Positions 17,696 to 26,116 of a stretch of 64,000 bases of DNA are shown in pieces; position 1 is the stretch's first letter, and every line of letters begins with the position of its first letter. Made by a program: the position numbers and the translations under genes. A model generated the notes under the pieces. It had not been told where the DNA came from and ran no database searches. It saw nothing but the letters and a program-made list of their open reading frames with translations. This DNA comes from Jeotgalicoccus marinus DSM 19772 (GTDB lineage: Bacteria; Bacillota; Bacilli; Staphylococcales; Salinicoccaceae), in assembly GCF_000425825.1 (NCBI RefSeq), contig NZ_AUEE01000003.1, positions 1-64,000 of the forward strand. Reading direction: 5' to 3'.

Positions 17696-18871
17696 ATGAA
17701 GAATCAAGCTTCAAGACAACTTGTCATTACAATTTTTATGATCGGTGCCTTTGCAGTCGGCATGACAGAGTATGTCGTTACCGGTTTATTAACACAATTT
17801 GCTGCAGATTTAAACGTTGAAGTTTCTACAACCGGTTTACTTCTAAGTGTTTATGCACTCAGTGTTGCTGTGTTTGGTCCGGTGATTCGATTATTAACGT
17901 TGAGATTGTCTCCGAAATTACTCTTAATAATTTTAATTTCTATATTTATAGTTTCTAATATTGTTGCCGCGACCGCACCAAATTTTGAAGTACTACTATT
18001 ATCGCGTTTGTTATCCGCTTCTATGCATGCGCCATTCTTCGGTGTCATGATGAGTTTAGCGATGGTAATTTCTCCACCAAATAAGAAAACCGGCGCGGTT
18101 GCCCTAGTGAATGGTGGACTCGTCATCGCAGTGATGCTCGGTGTACCATTTGGTTCATACATTGGTGCCTTGTTAGACTGGAGAATCGTCTTTTGGATCA
18201 TCGTTACCCTCGGCATAATCAACTTACTTGGTCTAATATTATTTACACCAAACTATAAGACAGGTGAAGCACCGAAAATCTCTAGTGAATTGTCAGCATT
18301 AAAAGATAAGAATGTCATCATGTTAATGGTTACGATTATTTTTGGATACTCAGGTGTATTTACTGCTTATACGTTTTTAGAACCTATGTTAAGAGACATT
18401 GCTGGTATGGGAGACTTTGGGGTCACTTTTAGTATGCTAATGTTTGGTACTTTTGCAGTCATTGGTAACTTTTCGTCTGGGCGAATCCAACCCGGAAAAC
18501 TAACTGGCGCAGTTACTTTGGTTATTCTGTTCTTAGCCATCGTCTTATTCGGTTTAACCTTTATGTTAGAAGTTCCATATCTTTCCTACCTTGCCGCTGG
18601 ACTATTTGGCTTAGGCACATTCGGAATTTCTCCAATGTTGAATTCTAAGATTATTTTTGCAGCCGTTACCGCACCCGCTTTAGCCGGAACTTTGGCCGCT
18701 TCAGTTTTCAACCTTTCAAACTCAATCGGTGCATCACTCGGTTCACTTTTATTGACTAACGGATTTTCATACCGTGAGATTACCTTCATTGCCGGTGGTA
18801 TGTTAGTATTTGGCGCTTTATGCATGGTCGCCACTCACTTCATAGAAGATAAAAGCCGCTTTGAAAATTAA
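17696..18871 (+). CDS. MFS transporter, AraJ/DHA1-like
   Basis: 391 residues with twelve predicted spans. The start GMTEYVVTGLLTQFAADLNV and the VYALSVAVFGPV motif are typical of the drug:H+ antiporter-1 group that includes AraJ, YdhP and PbuE-like purine exporters. It likely exports a small organic molecule. An AAGGAGG site lies directly upstream of the ATG. Divergent from the SAM-riboswitch gene; no evidence that the riboswitch affects it. Confidence 0.85.
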   Translation: MKNQASRQLVITIFMIGAFAVGMTEYVVTGLLTQFAADLNVEVSTTGLLLSVYALSVAVFGPVIRLLTLRLSPKLLLIILISIFIVSNIVAATAPNFEVLLLSRLLSASMHAPFFGVMMSLAMVISPPNKKTGAVALVNGGLVIAVMLGVPFGSYIGALLDWRIVFWIIVTLGIINLLGLILFTPNYKTGEAPKISSELSALKDKNVIMLMVTIIFGYSGVFTAYTFLEPMLRDIAGMGDFGVTFSMLMFGTFAVIGNFSSGRIQPGKLTGAVTLVILFLAIVLFGLTFMLEVPYLSYLAAGLFGLGTFGISPMLNSKIIFAAVTAPALAGTLAASVFNLSNSIGASLGSLLLTNGFSYREITFIAGGMLVFGALCMVATHFIEDKSRFEN

Positions 18872-18897
18872 TGTTTTATAATATCTCTATAGCTATC

Positions 18898-18965
18898 GGC
18901 TCTCTGTCGTGGTCACAGCGGGCCGTTATTTACTTTTCGGCTCTCTGTGATCACTACAGCGGGCC
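18898..18965 (+). repeat. Two copies of a 27-28-bp hairpin-forming repeat
   Basis: Copies at 18898-18924 and 18938-18965 share CGGCTCTCTGT at the left and AGCGGGCC at the right, with a different centre. Each can fold because GGC and CTGT on the left pair with ACAG and GCC on the right. They lie between the MFS stop and the terminator at 18991. GC content is clearly higher than that of the surroundings. Confidence 0.65.
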
Positions 18966-18990
18966 ACCCGCTATCATCAACATCACAAAA

Positions 18991-19023
18991 AAAGCGTTGA
19001 ACTCTATAAGGTTCAACGCTTTT
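18991..19023. terminator. Bidirectional terminator between MFS and luciferase-like genes
   Basis: 12-bp stem (18991-19002 and 19011-19022) with an 8-nt loop, A-rich to the left and T-rich to the right, between convergent genes. Confidence 0.85.
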
Positions 19024-19033
19024 CTTAATTATT

Positions 19034-19990
19034 TTACATCACTTCAGCAATTCTTTTATAACTATTAACCTTATCAGTAAAATCATGTGTAATCGTCACT
19101 ATCATTAACTCATCAACACCGTAAGTTCTTTGATATGCCATCAACTTATCCCGCACAAAATCAGCATCTCCTATGATGACATTGTCACGGACCTTATTGA
19201 GCTCAGCTACTTCTTCCTCGGTCAATTCAATTGCTGAAACTTCATCAAATGAAGGTATGCCAGAAAATTCTCGCCCAGTTGATTTTAAGGCTTGATTGAC
19301 CAAATAAGGTCTCGCCATTCTTTCTGCTTCCTCATACGTTCCTCCACAAAAAGCGTTGACCGTAACTATGATTTCCCCTTTATTGCTATCTGCTTTATAG
19401 GTCGATAGTACTTCGCCTGTTGACTGACCACTCATAAACTCCCCATAGCAGTAATTCAACTGATTGTCTCTTGCAAAGATCGCACTTTTTTCACTGGTAC
19501 CAAGCATCCACATTTTGACTTTATGCTGGCTATCTGGCATAACCTTCAAGTTTTCTCTCTTATTCATTAACAATGCTTTTAATTCACTGACTAAGTCTGG
19601 CATCTTAAAGACATGCCCAAGATAATTATCACTTAGTGCTTCAGAGGCAACGTTATCTCCGCCCGGGGCACGACCGATACCGACGTCAATCCGATCACCA
19701 TGAAGTACGAGCAGTGTATTAAAAGTTTCAGCTACTTTTAATGGTTTATAATAAGGCAGCAGTGTTGCACCGCTGCCTAGTCTAATCTCTTTAGTTATCA
19801 TCCCGATTGCACCGAGCGTTACCTCCGGTGCACTTGAGGATAAACCTTTCATTCCATGGTGTTCTGCTAACCAAAACCGAGTAAACCCTAATTGATCAGC
19901 AACACTTGCAAGTTTCACAGTATTACCCAGTGCTTCTTCTGCTGTCATGTGTGTTGAAATTGGTGCCTGGTCTAATATACTTATACGCAT
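19034..19990 (-). CDS. Luciferase-like FMN-dependent oxidoreductase (LLM class, MsnO8-like)
   Basis: 318 residues with the bacterial luciferase-like TIM-barrel pattern: start ISILDQAPIS, then RFWLAEHHGMKGLSSSAPEV (about residues 38-57), RLGSGATLLP and RIDVGIGRAPGG. Such enzymes use FMNH2 or F420; a Gram-positive coccus would be expected to use flavin. Substrate unknown. It begins just one base from the preceding DUF3219-like gene, so the two are probably co-transcribed. Confidence 0.87.
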   Translation of the reverse strand: MRISILDQAPISTHMTAEEALGNTVKLASVADQLGFTRFWLAEHHGMKGLSSSAPEVTLGAIGMITKEIRLGSGATLLPYYKPLKVAETFNTLLVLHGDRIDVGIGRAPGGDNVASEALSDNYLGHVFKMPDLVSELKALLMNKRENLKVMPDSQHKVKMWMLGTSEKSAIFARDNQLNYCYGEFMSGQSTGEVLSTYKADSNKGEIIVTVNAFCGGTYEEAERMARPYLVNQALKSTGREFSGIPSFDEVSAIELTEEEVAELNKVRDNVIIGDADFVRDKLMAYQRTYGVDELMIVTITHDFTDKVNSYKRIAEVM

Positions 19991-19991
19991 A

Positions 19992-20273
19992 TTAATCTAT
20001 GACTTTCAAAGTAATATTATACTCTCCAACATTATCTTCTTCATACAAGTTGTCTAGAGATGTTGAGAAGTTAACAATCTTCGCTTCGAATTCTTCATTA
20101 TCATTCCCTGGAATTCTTACACGAAATTGTTCTTGATACAAGTGTTTTGATAAGTAGTGATAATCTTCACTCGCCACATCGAAAACGATGTTTACAGTAC
20201 CCTCTTCTTTATCTCTAACGAGTTCTTTTACATCTAAAGTTAAGTCATCGAGCATGATTATATCGTACGCCAT
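19992..20273 (-). CDS. DUF3219 (YkvR-like) family protein
   Basis: 93 residues from the ATG at 20273, which follows an AAAGGA site; an earlier in-frame ATG at 20291 overlaps that site. The protein is short, acidic, rich in beta strand and has no membrane span. It matches my memory of Bacillus YkvR-like DUF3219 proteins, whose function is unknown. Placed directly before the luciferase-like gene. Confidence 0.65.
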   Translation of the reverse strand: MAYDIIMLDDLTLDVKELVRDKEEGTVNIVFDVASEDYHYLSKHLYQEQFRVRIPGNDNEEFEAKIVNFSTSLDNLYEEDNVGEYNITLKVID

Positions 20274-20361
20274 TCTATTCCATCCTTTCAATACATTAAA
20301 AAGAATAATAACATTACAACTATTCTTTTACTATTAAAATGCATACCCTTTTCTTATAAAT

Positions 20362-20856
20362 TTAACCTTCTTTAGTCTTATCTTCAACAGGATAATTATA
20401 CTGTTTTAAACGAGAAATAAACTGCTCATGATTTAGATGAACATGATTCAATTCTCTAAGTACTTCATCTCCATTTAAAAATTTAATTACAGTGATAACA
20501 TCGTTCTCTATAGTGATATTTGTAATATCTTCTTTTATCAACACGTTTTCACCACGTCTAAATTTAATAATTATCCCACTTTCTGAGATATGAAGTTGAT
20601 AATACTTATCTCCTTTGTCTGCCTTGAAGATAAAACCCATGACCAGGGCAACTAATACAATAATCGCTATGATGTAGGCACGATTAAAGGCACTTTCTTC
20701 AATGTTATTGAAAGTTCTGTATGACAAATCAAAGATAATGAACAATAAGTATGCACCGAGGACAATCAAGCCAAATAAGGTAAAATTAAAGCCCTTCGGA
20801 TCATAATTTTTAGGCACATCTTTTCTACTTAAATAAATCACACCGTCATCTTTCAT
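20362..20856 (-). CDS. Hypothetical membrane protein with two spans and a PH-like tail
   Basis: 164 residues. Two hydrophobic spans (about 25-46 and 60-80) are followed by a soluble beta-rich region of about 80 residues (YYQLHISESGIIIKF to ITNITIENDVITV), which resembles bacterial PH-like or YcxB-like C-terminal domains. No specific family claimed. A GAGGTG site precedes the start. Function unknown. Confidence 0.7.
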   Translation of the reverse strand: MKDDGVIYLSRKDVPKNYDPKGFNFTLFGLIVLGAYLLFIIFDLSYRTFNNIEESAFNRAYIIAIIVLVALVMGFIFKADKGDKYYQLHISESGIIIKFRRGENVLIKEDITNITIENDVITVIKFLNGDEVLRELNHVHLNHEQFISRLKQYNYPVEDKTKEG

Positions 20857-20917
20857 CCTGTCACCTCATTAGAATTCTTTATTTAATATACCCGAATTCA
20901 AAGAAGTTAACAGATAT

Positions 20918-22075
20918 TTACTCAGTCACTTTATCTAAAACTTGTAAGTTTTTCTCCATTAGTGAAATGTAGTCCTCATCATTACTTATATTTTCTTCTG
21001 TTAATACTTCCATATTGTGAATGTATTCTGGCTCTGCTCCGATTTCATCCTGAACGACTTTAGATATTTTCCCAGAACTATTTTGCTCAAATAGTACATA
21101 ATTTAAATTGTTTTCCTGGGCCGTCTCACTCAATTCTTTTAGTTGTTGTTGTGAAGGCTCATCACTCATTGAATAACCAGAAACCGCTAATTGTTCCACA
21201 CCATAACGCGACCAATAACCAAAGGCTGCATGTGGCACGATGATTTTAGCACTTTCTTTATCATCTAAAGTTTCACTAAACTTTTCATCCAGCTCTTCTA
21301 GTTCTGATTGAAGGTTGTTAAAATTTTCTTCATAAAGAGCCTCATGTTCTGGATTTAAAGCAATCAGTTCATCTTTAAGAATGTCTCCAACTTCAATCAT
21401 TTTTAAAGGATCAATCCAGATGTGCGGGTCAAAATTATCATGATTATCAATAATGATATCGGCATAATCTGTATAAATGACTTCACCGTTTTTAAGACCT
21501 TCTGCCTTAACAGAAAAGCTTTCTTCACCCGCTTCATGGTCAAATGACTCGCCTTTCATAACCGCTTCAAAGCCGCCCTCTTCAGTGACCGACCACTGAA
21601 TTTCATCTACTTCATTGTCTGTTACAGTCAATTCAACAACGTCACCAGTGTGGTAGTGGTCGCTTTGACCTTCAATAACTTCCTGATCAGCTTCATCTTC
21701 AAATCCTTGATATTCTTCATGATGACCTTCAAATAGATTGTTGTATTGACCAATTTCTACTAATTCCACATCTTGGTTTTCTAAGGCACTTGCAATATTA
21801 TTAGAAAATGCCTCCATGCCTTCACCGACATAGATTAGACCATCTCCATCAGCATAATGAGTCATTTCCTTTATAGTCGGTTCATAAGAATGACCGTCAG
21901 CACCAGGTGGGATAATCGATTCGGTCTCAACTGTCTCTCCACCAATTTCATTGACTAAATACTCTAGAGGATAAACAGTCGTATATATCTTTAACTTATC
22001 ATTATTGGTTGCTTCACCTTGACTACAGGCACTTAACACCAATACCGTCACTATCAAAACTAAAAACTGCTTCAT
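20918..22075 (-). CDS. Zinc ABC transporter substrate-binding lipoprotein (ZnuA/AdcA-like) with inserted domain
   Basis: 385 residues. The signal peptide ends with a LSAC lipobox (Cys about 17). Cluster A-I features: GADGHSYEPT (His 62), DPHIWIDP (His about 218) and VPHAAFGYW (about 285). Between them, in the place of the usual His-rich zinc loop, is an extra segment of about 80 residues (133-212) starting IEGQSDHYHTGD, which is closely similar to residues 52-138 of the adjacent ZinT protein. The gene lies 12 bp after zinT under Zur-like boxes. No ATPase or permease is adjacent, so the partner components must be elsewhere. Confidence 0.87.
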   Translation of the reverse strand: MKQFLVLIVTVLVLSACSQGEATNNDKLKIYTTVYPLEYLVNEIGGETVETESIIPPGADGHSYEPTIKEMTHYADGDGLIYVGEGMEAFSNNIASALENQDVELVEIGQYNNLFEGHHEEYQGFEDEADQEVIEGQSDHYHTGDVVELTVTDNEVDEIQWSVTEEGGFEAVMKGESFDHEAGEESFSVKAEGLKNGEVIYTDYADIIIDNHDNFDPHIWIDPLKMIEVGDILKDELIALNPEHEALYEENFNNLQSELEELDEKFSETLDDKESAKIIVPHAAFGYWSRYGVEQLAVSGYSMSDEPSQQQLKELSETAQENNLNYVLFEQNSSGKISKVVQDEIGAEPEYIHNMEVLTEENISNDEDYISLMEKNLQVLDKVTE

Positions 22076-22087
22076 TGTATATCCTTT

Positions 22088-23038
22088 CTAGTGTTGTAAC
22101 ATATCTTTTTTAATCTCATCTACTGTTAGATCTTCAGGGTAATACGTTGGCCAGTGATCCACTTCTTCTAGTAAGGCTTCTCTATCATCTCCCCAGTAAA
22201 GGTGGTAATGACCAGATTTTTCTGGTGCGATAATGTGGTCAGAGAACTGAATATAATCTGGTGCATCCTCATCTCCATTCACTTGTTCGAAGATAAACCT
22301 TACACCTCTATTGCCCGCTTCATATTCTAAAATTTCATAGCCATCATATTCATACTGTCCGGTGATTGTGTCTTCTCCACTGACAAAGGAAATTGTGCCA
22401 TCTTCTTTAATTTCAATTTCATTCATCGTCGTTTCATAGCCTGTATTGTAATACTCTTTATATTCTTCAGCAGTCTTATCACCGTCTTCTGCTTTATGTT
22501 CAAAAACTTCTTCAAGCTCACCTGAAGTTAGATAAGGGTAGACAGATTGCCATGTCCCTGTCCAATCTGAAATGTCACGGTCGGCAATATCTTCGTCTTC
22601 AAAGTATCCGTTATAGACATCACTATTGTGATCATCAATATGTATTTCAACCGGCTCACTTTCAGCAATTACGTTATGGTCCTCATCATAAAATGTCGCT
22701 TTTATTTTTTGACCGTCTACAGCTTCTATATTAAGTGTATCTTCAAACTCTTCTTCGATTATTACCCACTCTTCATCATCAGACTTCTGATACCAATGCC
22801 AGTGACCTTCTGTCTCTTCACCTGTTGTAACTGAAAGCTCGACTTGGTCTCCAGTATGATAGTGATCATTTAAGCCTTCGATTGTTGCCGTTTGAACTGC
22901 TTCACTGTGGTCGTGGTCATGATGATCATGATTTTCATGACTGTCCTCACTTGTTTGTTCCTCACTATCTGCATTCTGACAGGCAGCCATCATCGTTAAC
23001 ACTAAACTTGCACCAAACACCCATACATTCTTTTTCAT
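22088..23038 (-). CDS. zinT: ZinT/YodA-family zinc-binding lipoprotein
   Basis: 316 residues. A signal peptide ends in MAAC (Cys 20), followed by a His/Asp-rich linker (residues 33-45). Residues 52-138 form the accessory domain shared with the neighbouring ZnuA-like protein. Residues 139-316 are the ZinT domain: DWTGTWQSVYPYLTSGEL, KTAEEYKEYYNTGYET, GNRGVRFIFEQ and the closing SGHYHLYWGDD. ZinT proteins bind Zn(II) and pass it to ZnuA/AdcA. In streptococcal AdcA the two domains are fused; here they are separate genes of one unit. Confidence 0.9.
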   Translation of the reverse strand: MKKNVWVFGASLVLTMMAACQNADSEEQTSEDSHENHDHHDHDHSEAVQTATIEGLNDHYHTGDQVELSVTTGEETEGHWHWYQKSDDEEWVIIEEEFEDTLNIEAVDGQKIKATFYDEDHNVIAESEPVEIHIDDHNSDVYNGYFEDEDIADRDISDWTGTWQSVYPYLTSGELEEVFEHKAEDGDKTAEEYKEYYNTGYETTMNEIEIKEDGTISFVSGEDTITGQYEYDGYEILEYEAGNRGVRFIFEQVNGDEDAPDYIQFSDHIIAPEKSGHYHLYWGDDREALLEEVDHWPTYYPEDLTVDEIKKDMLQH

Positions 23039-23055
23039 AATCTCTCTCCTTTAAA

Positions 23056-23086
23056 TCGTAATTATTACTATTCGTAATTGTTACGA
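23056..23086 (-). promoter_or_regulatory. Tandem Zur-like operator upstream of zinT
   Basis: TCGTAATTGTTACGA (23072-23086) fits the Gram-positive Zur box core TCGTAATNATTACGA with one half-site change. TCGTAATTATTACTA (23056-23070) is a second adjoining copy. Both are just upstream of the zinT ribosome site. Zinc-starvation induction through Zur is inferred from the match and from the gene content. Confidence 0.8.
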
Positions 23087-23149
23087 TTTGTATCATAGCA
23101 TGAAATTTTAAAGAATGTAAACATAGATTTTATATTTAGGCATTAAAAA

Positions 23150-23176
23150 AAGCGGATTGACTGATTCAATCCGCTT
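23150..23176 (-). terminator. Rho-independent terminator after the DUF1801 gene
   Basis: 11-bp stem (23150-23160 and 23166-23176), 5-nt loop, then a T run on the minus strand. Confidence 0.88.
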
Positions 23177-23192
23177 CAAAATACATATTAAG

Positions 23193-23564
23193 TTATCTCC
23201 AAAATGTGTCTAAACCCTTCTTATCCTCAATATTAAAGTCGATAATCTCCTTTAATAAATCGTAATCCACCGCTTGATCATACTTTATTTTGAAGGTCAT
23301 CTTTTCATGACTATAACCTGCTGCCTTGATTTTATCGCTAAATACTTCTATGCCTTTGGGTTCTGGGTTAATAGAAAAGTGATGTTTTGCCGGCTTGACC
23401 CCTATGATGAAACTACCCTCTTTTACATATAGCGGTGTACTCCACTTTACTTGGCCTTCAAAGTCAGGATAATGATTTTCAATCCAATCGTACACTTTAG
23501 TAATCGCTGCTTTTTGCTCATCGTTCAACTTATCTAAACTCTTTTTGAATATTTCCTTTACCAT
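23193..23564 (-). CDS. DUF1801 family protein (YdhG-like, putative iron chaperone fold)
   Basis: 123 residues with the DUF1801/YdhG pattern: an N-terminal helix pair, then VKWSTPLYVKEGSFIIGVKPAKHHFSI, written here as the segment near residues 39-65, and a C-terminal helix ending DTFWR. The family shares a fold with frataxin-like YdhG proteins; an iron role is suggested in the literature but not certain. The start codon abuts the corA stop (TAAATG), so translation is likely coupled to corA. Confidence 0.75.
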   Translation of the reverse strand: MVKEIFKKSLDKLNDEQKAAITKVYDWIENHYPDFEGQVKWSTPLYVKEGSFIIGVKPAKHHFSINPEPKGIEVFSDKIKAAGYSHEKMTFKIKYDQAVDYDLLKEIIDFNIEDKKGLDTFWR

Positions 23565-24500
23565 TTACATCCACCTCTTATATTTAAAGAATACGAGCAT
23601 ACCAATACTAATCAACAGCATAATACCTAGGGTAATAAAGTAACCAAACTGTAAGTTCAATTCTGGCATAAATTTAAAGTTCATGCCGTATATCCCTGTA
23701 ATCAGAGTCAGTGGTAAAAAGATCGCTGAAATAATTGTAAGTACATTAATCACCCGGTTCATCTGGTAAGAATTATATGAGATATAGTTTTCTTTTATCT
23801 CGTCAATCATCTCTTCAGAGAAGGTGATAATTAGCTTCTGACGATCAATTTTTGCCTTTATTTTCTTTAATATACGCGCACTATTCTCACTGTTAAATAT
23901 TTCTTCTTCCTCTGAAAACTTATCGACTAATTCCGACATCGGAACAATTACACGTTTAACACGAAAAACCTTTCGTTTTAAATCAAAAATTGCAGCATTA
24001 ATTTTAGGGTCCCGTTTATTATCACCATGCCGTTCTTCAAACTCAATCACTTCATCTTCAATATCATGAAGTATTCCAAAGTATTGTTCCACTGCCTGTA
24101 GAAGGATATACAGTGCGATATCTACTTCTAAATCTTCGGTCATATTTTTAATAATCTTACCTATATCGATAAAATCCTCAAGTTGACCATTGTGAAATGT
24201 AAGTACAATATCTTTCATAACACAAATGTTAATGGCATGAGCTTGAAGTGTTTCCTTATCTATATTGTGACAGATCAACAACTGGTAATCGTCTGTCCTG
24301 TAATAAGATGGCCGATATAATTTTGTAATTTCATCTTCTAAGGTAATTGCTGTAAAGTCAAAGTCTCTTAGAAGCTGGTCTTTATCTTCAAAGCTCGAAT
24401 AATCGTACCAAACGAAAGATGCATCAGCGGGTACGTCTTCTTCTTGTGTGGCATGAACAATTTGATTATCATATGTAATATATTCAATGCTTAGTGTCAC
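23565..24500 (-). CDS. corA: CorA-type magnesium transporter
   Basis: 311 residues from a GTG start at 24500 with a GAGGTG site. A long soluble domain with charged helices (about 1-245) is followed by two C-terminal membrane spans. The diagnostic GIYGMNF motif closes the first span, so the ion selectivity loop is intact. It forms pentameric channels for Mg(II), sometimes Co(II) or Ni(II). The loop after the motif (KFMPELNLQFGY) is typical. It is followed directly by the DUF1801 gene. Confidence 0.92.
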   Translation of the reverse strand: MTLSIEYITYDNQIVHATQEEDVPADASFVWYDYSSFEDKDQLLRDFDFTAITLEDEITKLYRPSYYRTDDYQLLICHNIDKETLQAHAINICVMKDIVLTFHNGQLEDFIDIGKIIKNMTEDLEVDIALYILLQAVEQYFGILHDIEDEVIEFEERHGDNKRDPKINAAIFDLKRKVFRVKRVIVPMSELVDKFSEEEEIFNSENSARILKKIKAKIDRQKLIITFSEEMIDEIKENYISYNSYQMNRVINVLTIISAIFLPLTLITGIYGMNFKFMPELNLQFGYFITLGIMLLISIGMLVFFKYKRWM

Positions 24501-24551
24501 TTTGTCACCTCTTTATAATCCTTACCCCAATTTGCCAACATATAATAAAAA

Positions 24552-24578
24552 AAGACAGCAGATTTAATCTGCTGTCTT
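24552..24578 (-). terminator. Rho-independent terminator after the NCS1 permease gene
   Basis: 12-bp stem (24552-24563 and 24567-24578), 3-nt loop, with a T run on the minus strand. Confidence 0.9.
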
Positions 24579-24584
24579 CACTCA

Positions 24585-25979
24585 TCACTCTTTTTCAAAG
24601 ATTGTACCTTTTTTGAACGGTGAGTTTTTAAACATTGTCTTAGATATAATTGGATATGCTATAGCAGCAACAATAAATCCAATCAACCATGCGAGATCAA
24701 CGAATGAGAAGGCTGCTGCAGCACCAATAATTAATGCGAGTAGAGCTGCATAGTTAAATCCTGAGAAGTAACCGCCTTTTTTGTATAGCTCTTTAATATC
24801 GATATGTTGTTTTCTCATCACATAGAATTCAATAATTAAAATTGCAATCATTGGCCCTAAGAATGCTGAGTATACATGAACGAATGTATCTAAACCTTTA
24901 GCGTTATCATCTTGTACAAGTAACCAAGGGAATGAACTCATAGCAAGCAGTCCTGTAATCGTTACTGCAATCTTGTAATTTAACTTAGTAAATAACTGAA
25001 TAACGTAAGTTGGTGTGACGATGTTCGCAACCATGTTTACAGCAATCGCACCAAAGACAATAAATACAGAAATGAATAATTGCATTGCTTCGTTATCGAA
25101 TAGGGCTGGTAAACCTAGTGCAGGGTTGGCATAGCCTGTCGCACTTGCAAGCATTGCACCAACAACAATAACTGAACCATAAGCAATAATGATCGGAACA
25201 AAGTAAAGTAAGCTACGTTTCCCATCTGAGTATCCAACTTTAAGTTCTCTTGAGTAGTCTGCAGCACTTAAGAATATTGCAGCATAGTTACCAAGGAATA
25301 CCATGACATAGGCGAAGAATTCAACGCCCCATGTACCTTGTGTGTTAATCCATGTGTCTGCAATCGCAGCGCTATGGTCTGTTACGAGTATGTAAAATAC
25401 GACAATAACAATACCCATAAGTACGATTGAAGCTACTGATTCAACCATCTTAATACTATGGAAGCCTTTCATAGAAAGTAAGATTTGAATCACAAGTAAA
25501 ATAATAAATGCGACAAATACATTATCAATCGCACCATTAGAGACAATTCTAAATACCTCGTTTAATGCAGTACCACCAATCCATGACTGAATTCCGTACC
25601 AAATTACAGCAGGAACAGCACGTAGTAGTGATGAAATTAAAGTCCCTTTTTCACCAAATGACACTTTCAACTGTGAAACATACGAAATACCGTATTTATA
25701 ACCAGCACGGTCATTTAGTGCAAATAATACTGAAACAATTGCGATAGCAACTAGAGCTGCTGCAATAGTTTGGTAAATATTTAATACTGCCATTCCCGCT
25801 ACGACAACACTAGCACCTAGTGTCATGTTACCCATGTTGACACCGTCTCCGACCCAAAGTGACATGTAACCAGCTGCACCTAGGGTACGATCTTCTGGTC
25901 CATTAGGCTTGAGTGAATCCGTTTGAGCTGCCGCATCTGGATTCTCAAGTCCTTGGACTTCTTTATTTTCTTCTGACAT
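24585..25979 (-). CDS. NCS1-family cytosine/purine permease (CodB/PucI-like)
   Basis: 464 residues with about twelve spans after a polar N-terminal tail of 30 residues. The PEDRTLGAAGYMSLWVGDGVN segment, GIQSWIGG and NYAAIFLSAADYSR are NCS1 hallmarks. Likely substrates are cytosine, allantoin or another purine-derived base; I cannot choose from sequence alone. A PucR-type regulator lies upstream in the same orientation and a palindrome at 26058-26074 sits in the gap, which fits control by that regulator. Confidence 0.88.
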   Translation of the reverse strand: MSEENKEVQGLENPDAAAQTDSLKPNGPEDRTLGAAGYMSLWVGDGVNMGNMTLGASVVVAGMAVLNIYQTIAAALVAIAIVSVLFALNDRAGYKYGISYVSQLKVSFGEKGTLISSLLRAVPAVIWYGIQSWIGGTALNEVFRIVSNGAIDNVFVAFIILLVIQILLSMKGFHSIKMVESVASIVLMGIVIVVFYILVTDHSAAIADTWINTQGTWGVEFFAYVMVFLGNYAAIFLSAADYSRELKVGYSDGKRSLLYFVPIIIAYGSVIVVGAMLASATGYANPALGLPALFDNEAMQLFISVFIVFGAIAVNMVANIVTPTYVIQLFTKLNYKIAVTITGLLAMSSFPWLLVQDDNAKGLDTFVHVYSAFLGPMIAILIIEFYVMRKQHIDIKELYKKGGYFSGFNYAALLALIIGAAAAFSFVDLAWLIGFIVAAIAYPIISKTMFKNSPFKKGTIFEKE

Positions 25980-26057
25980 GTTTACACCTCTTCAAAACAT
26001 ATAATTTTCAGTAATAATATCCATAAGCAATTATATATTTCTATATTCCCCATGTCT

Positions 26058-26074
26058 TTATCTATGATGGATAA
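26058..26074. promoter_or_regulatory. Candidate PucR operator before the NCS1 permease
   Basis: TTATCTATGATGGATAA has TTATC and GATAA arms at fixed spacing and matches the palindromes at 27776-27792 and 27877-27893. It lies about 80 bp upstream of the permease start. PucR binding is inferred from position and similarity. Confidence 0.45.
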
Positions 26075-26116
26075 ATTTAAATCGTTTTCTCTCAATATCA
26101 TACCATTTTATTATAG

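Noticed and set aside
18898-18965. Staphylococcal STAR repeat
   Set aside because: The STAR core TGTTG-GGCCC is not present.
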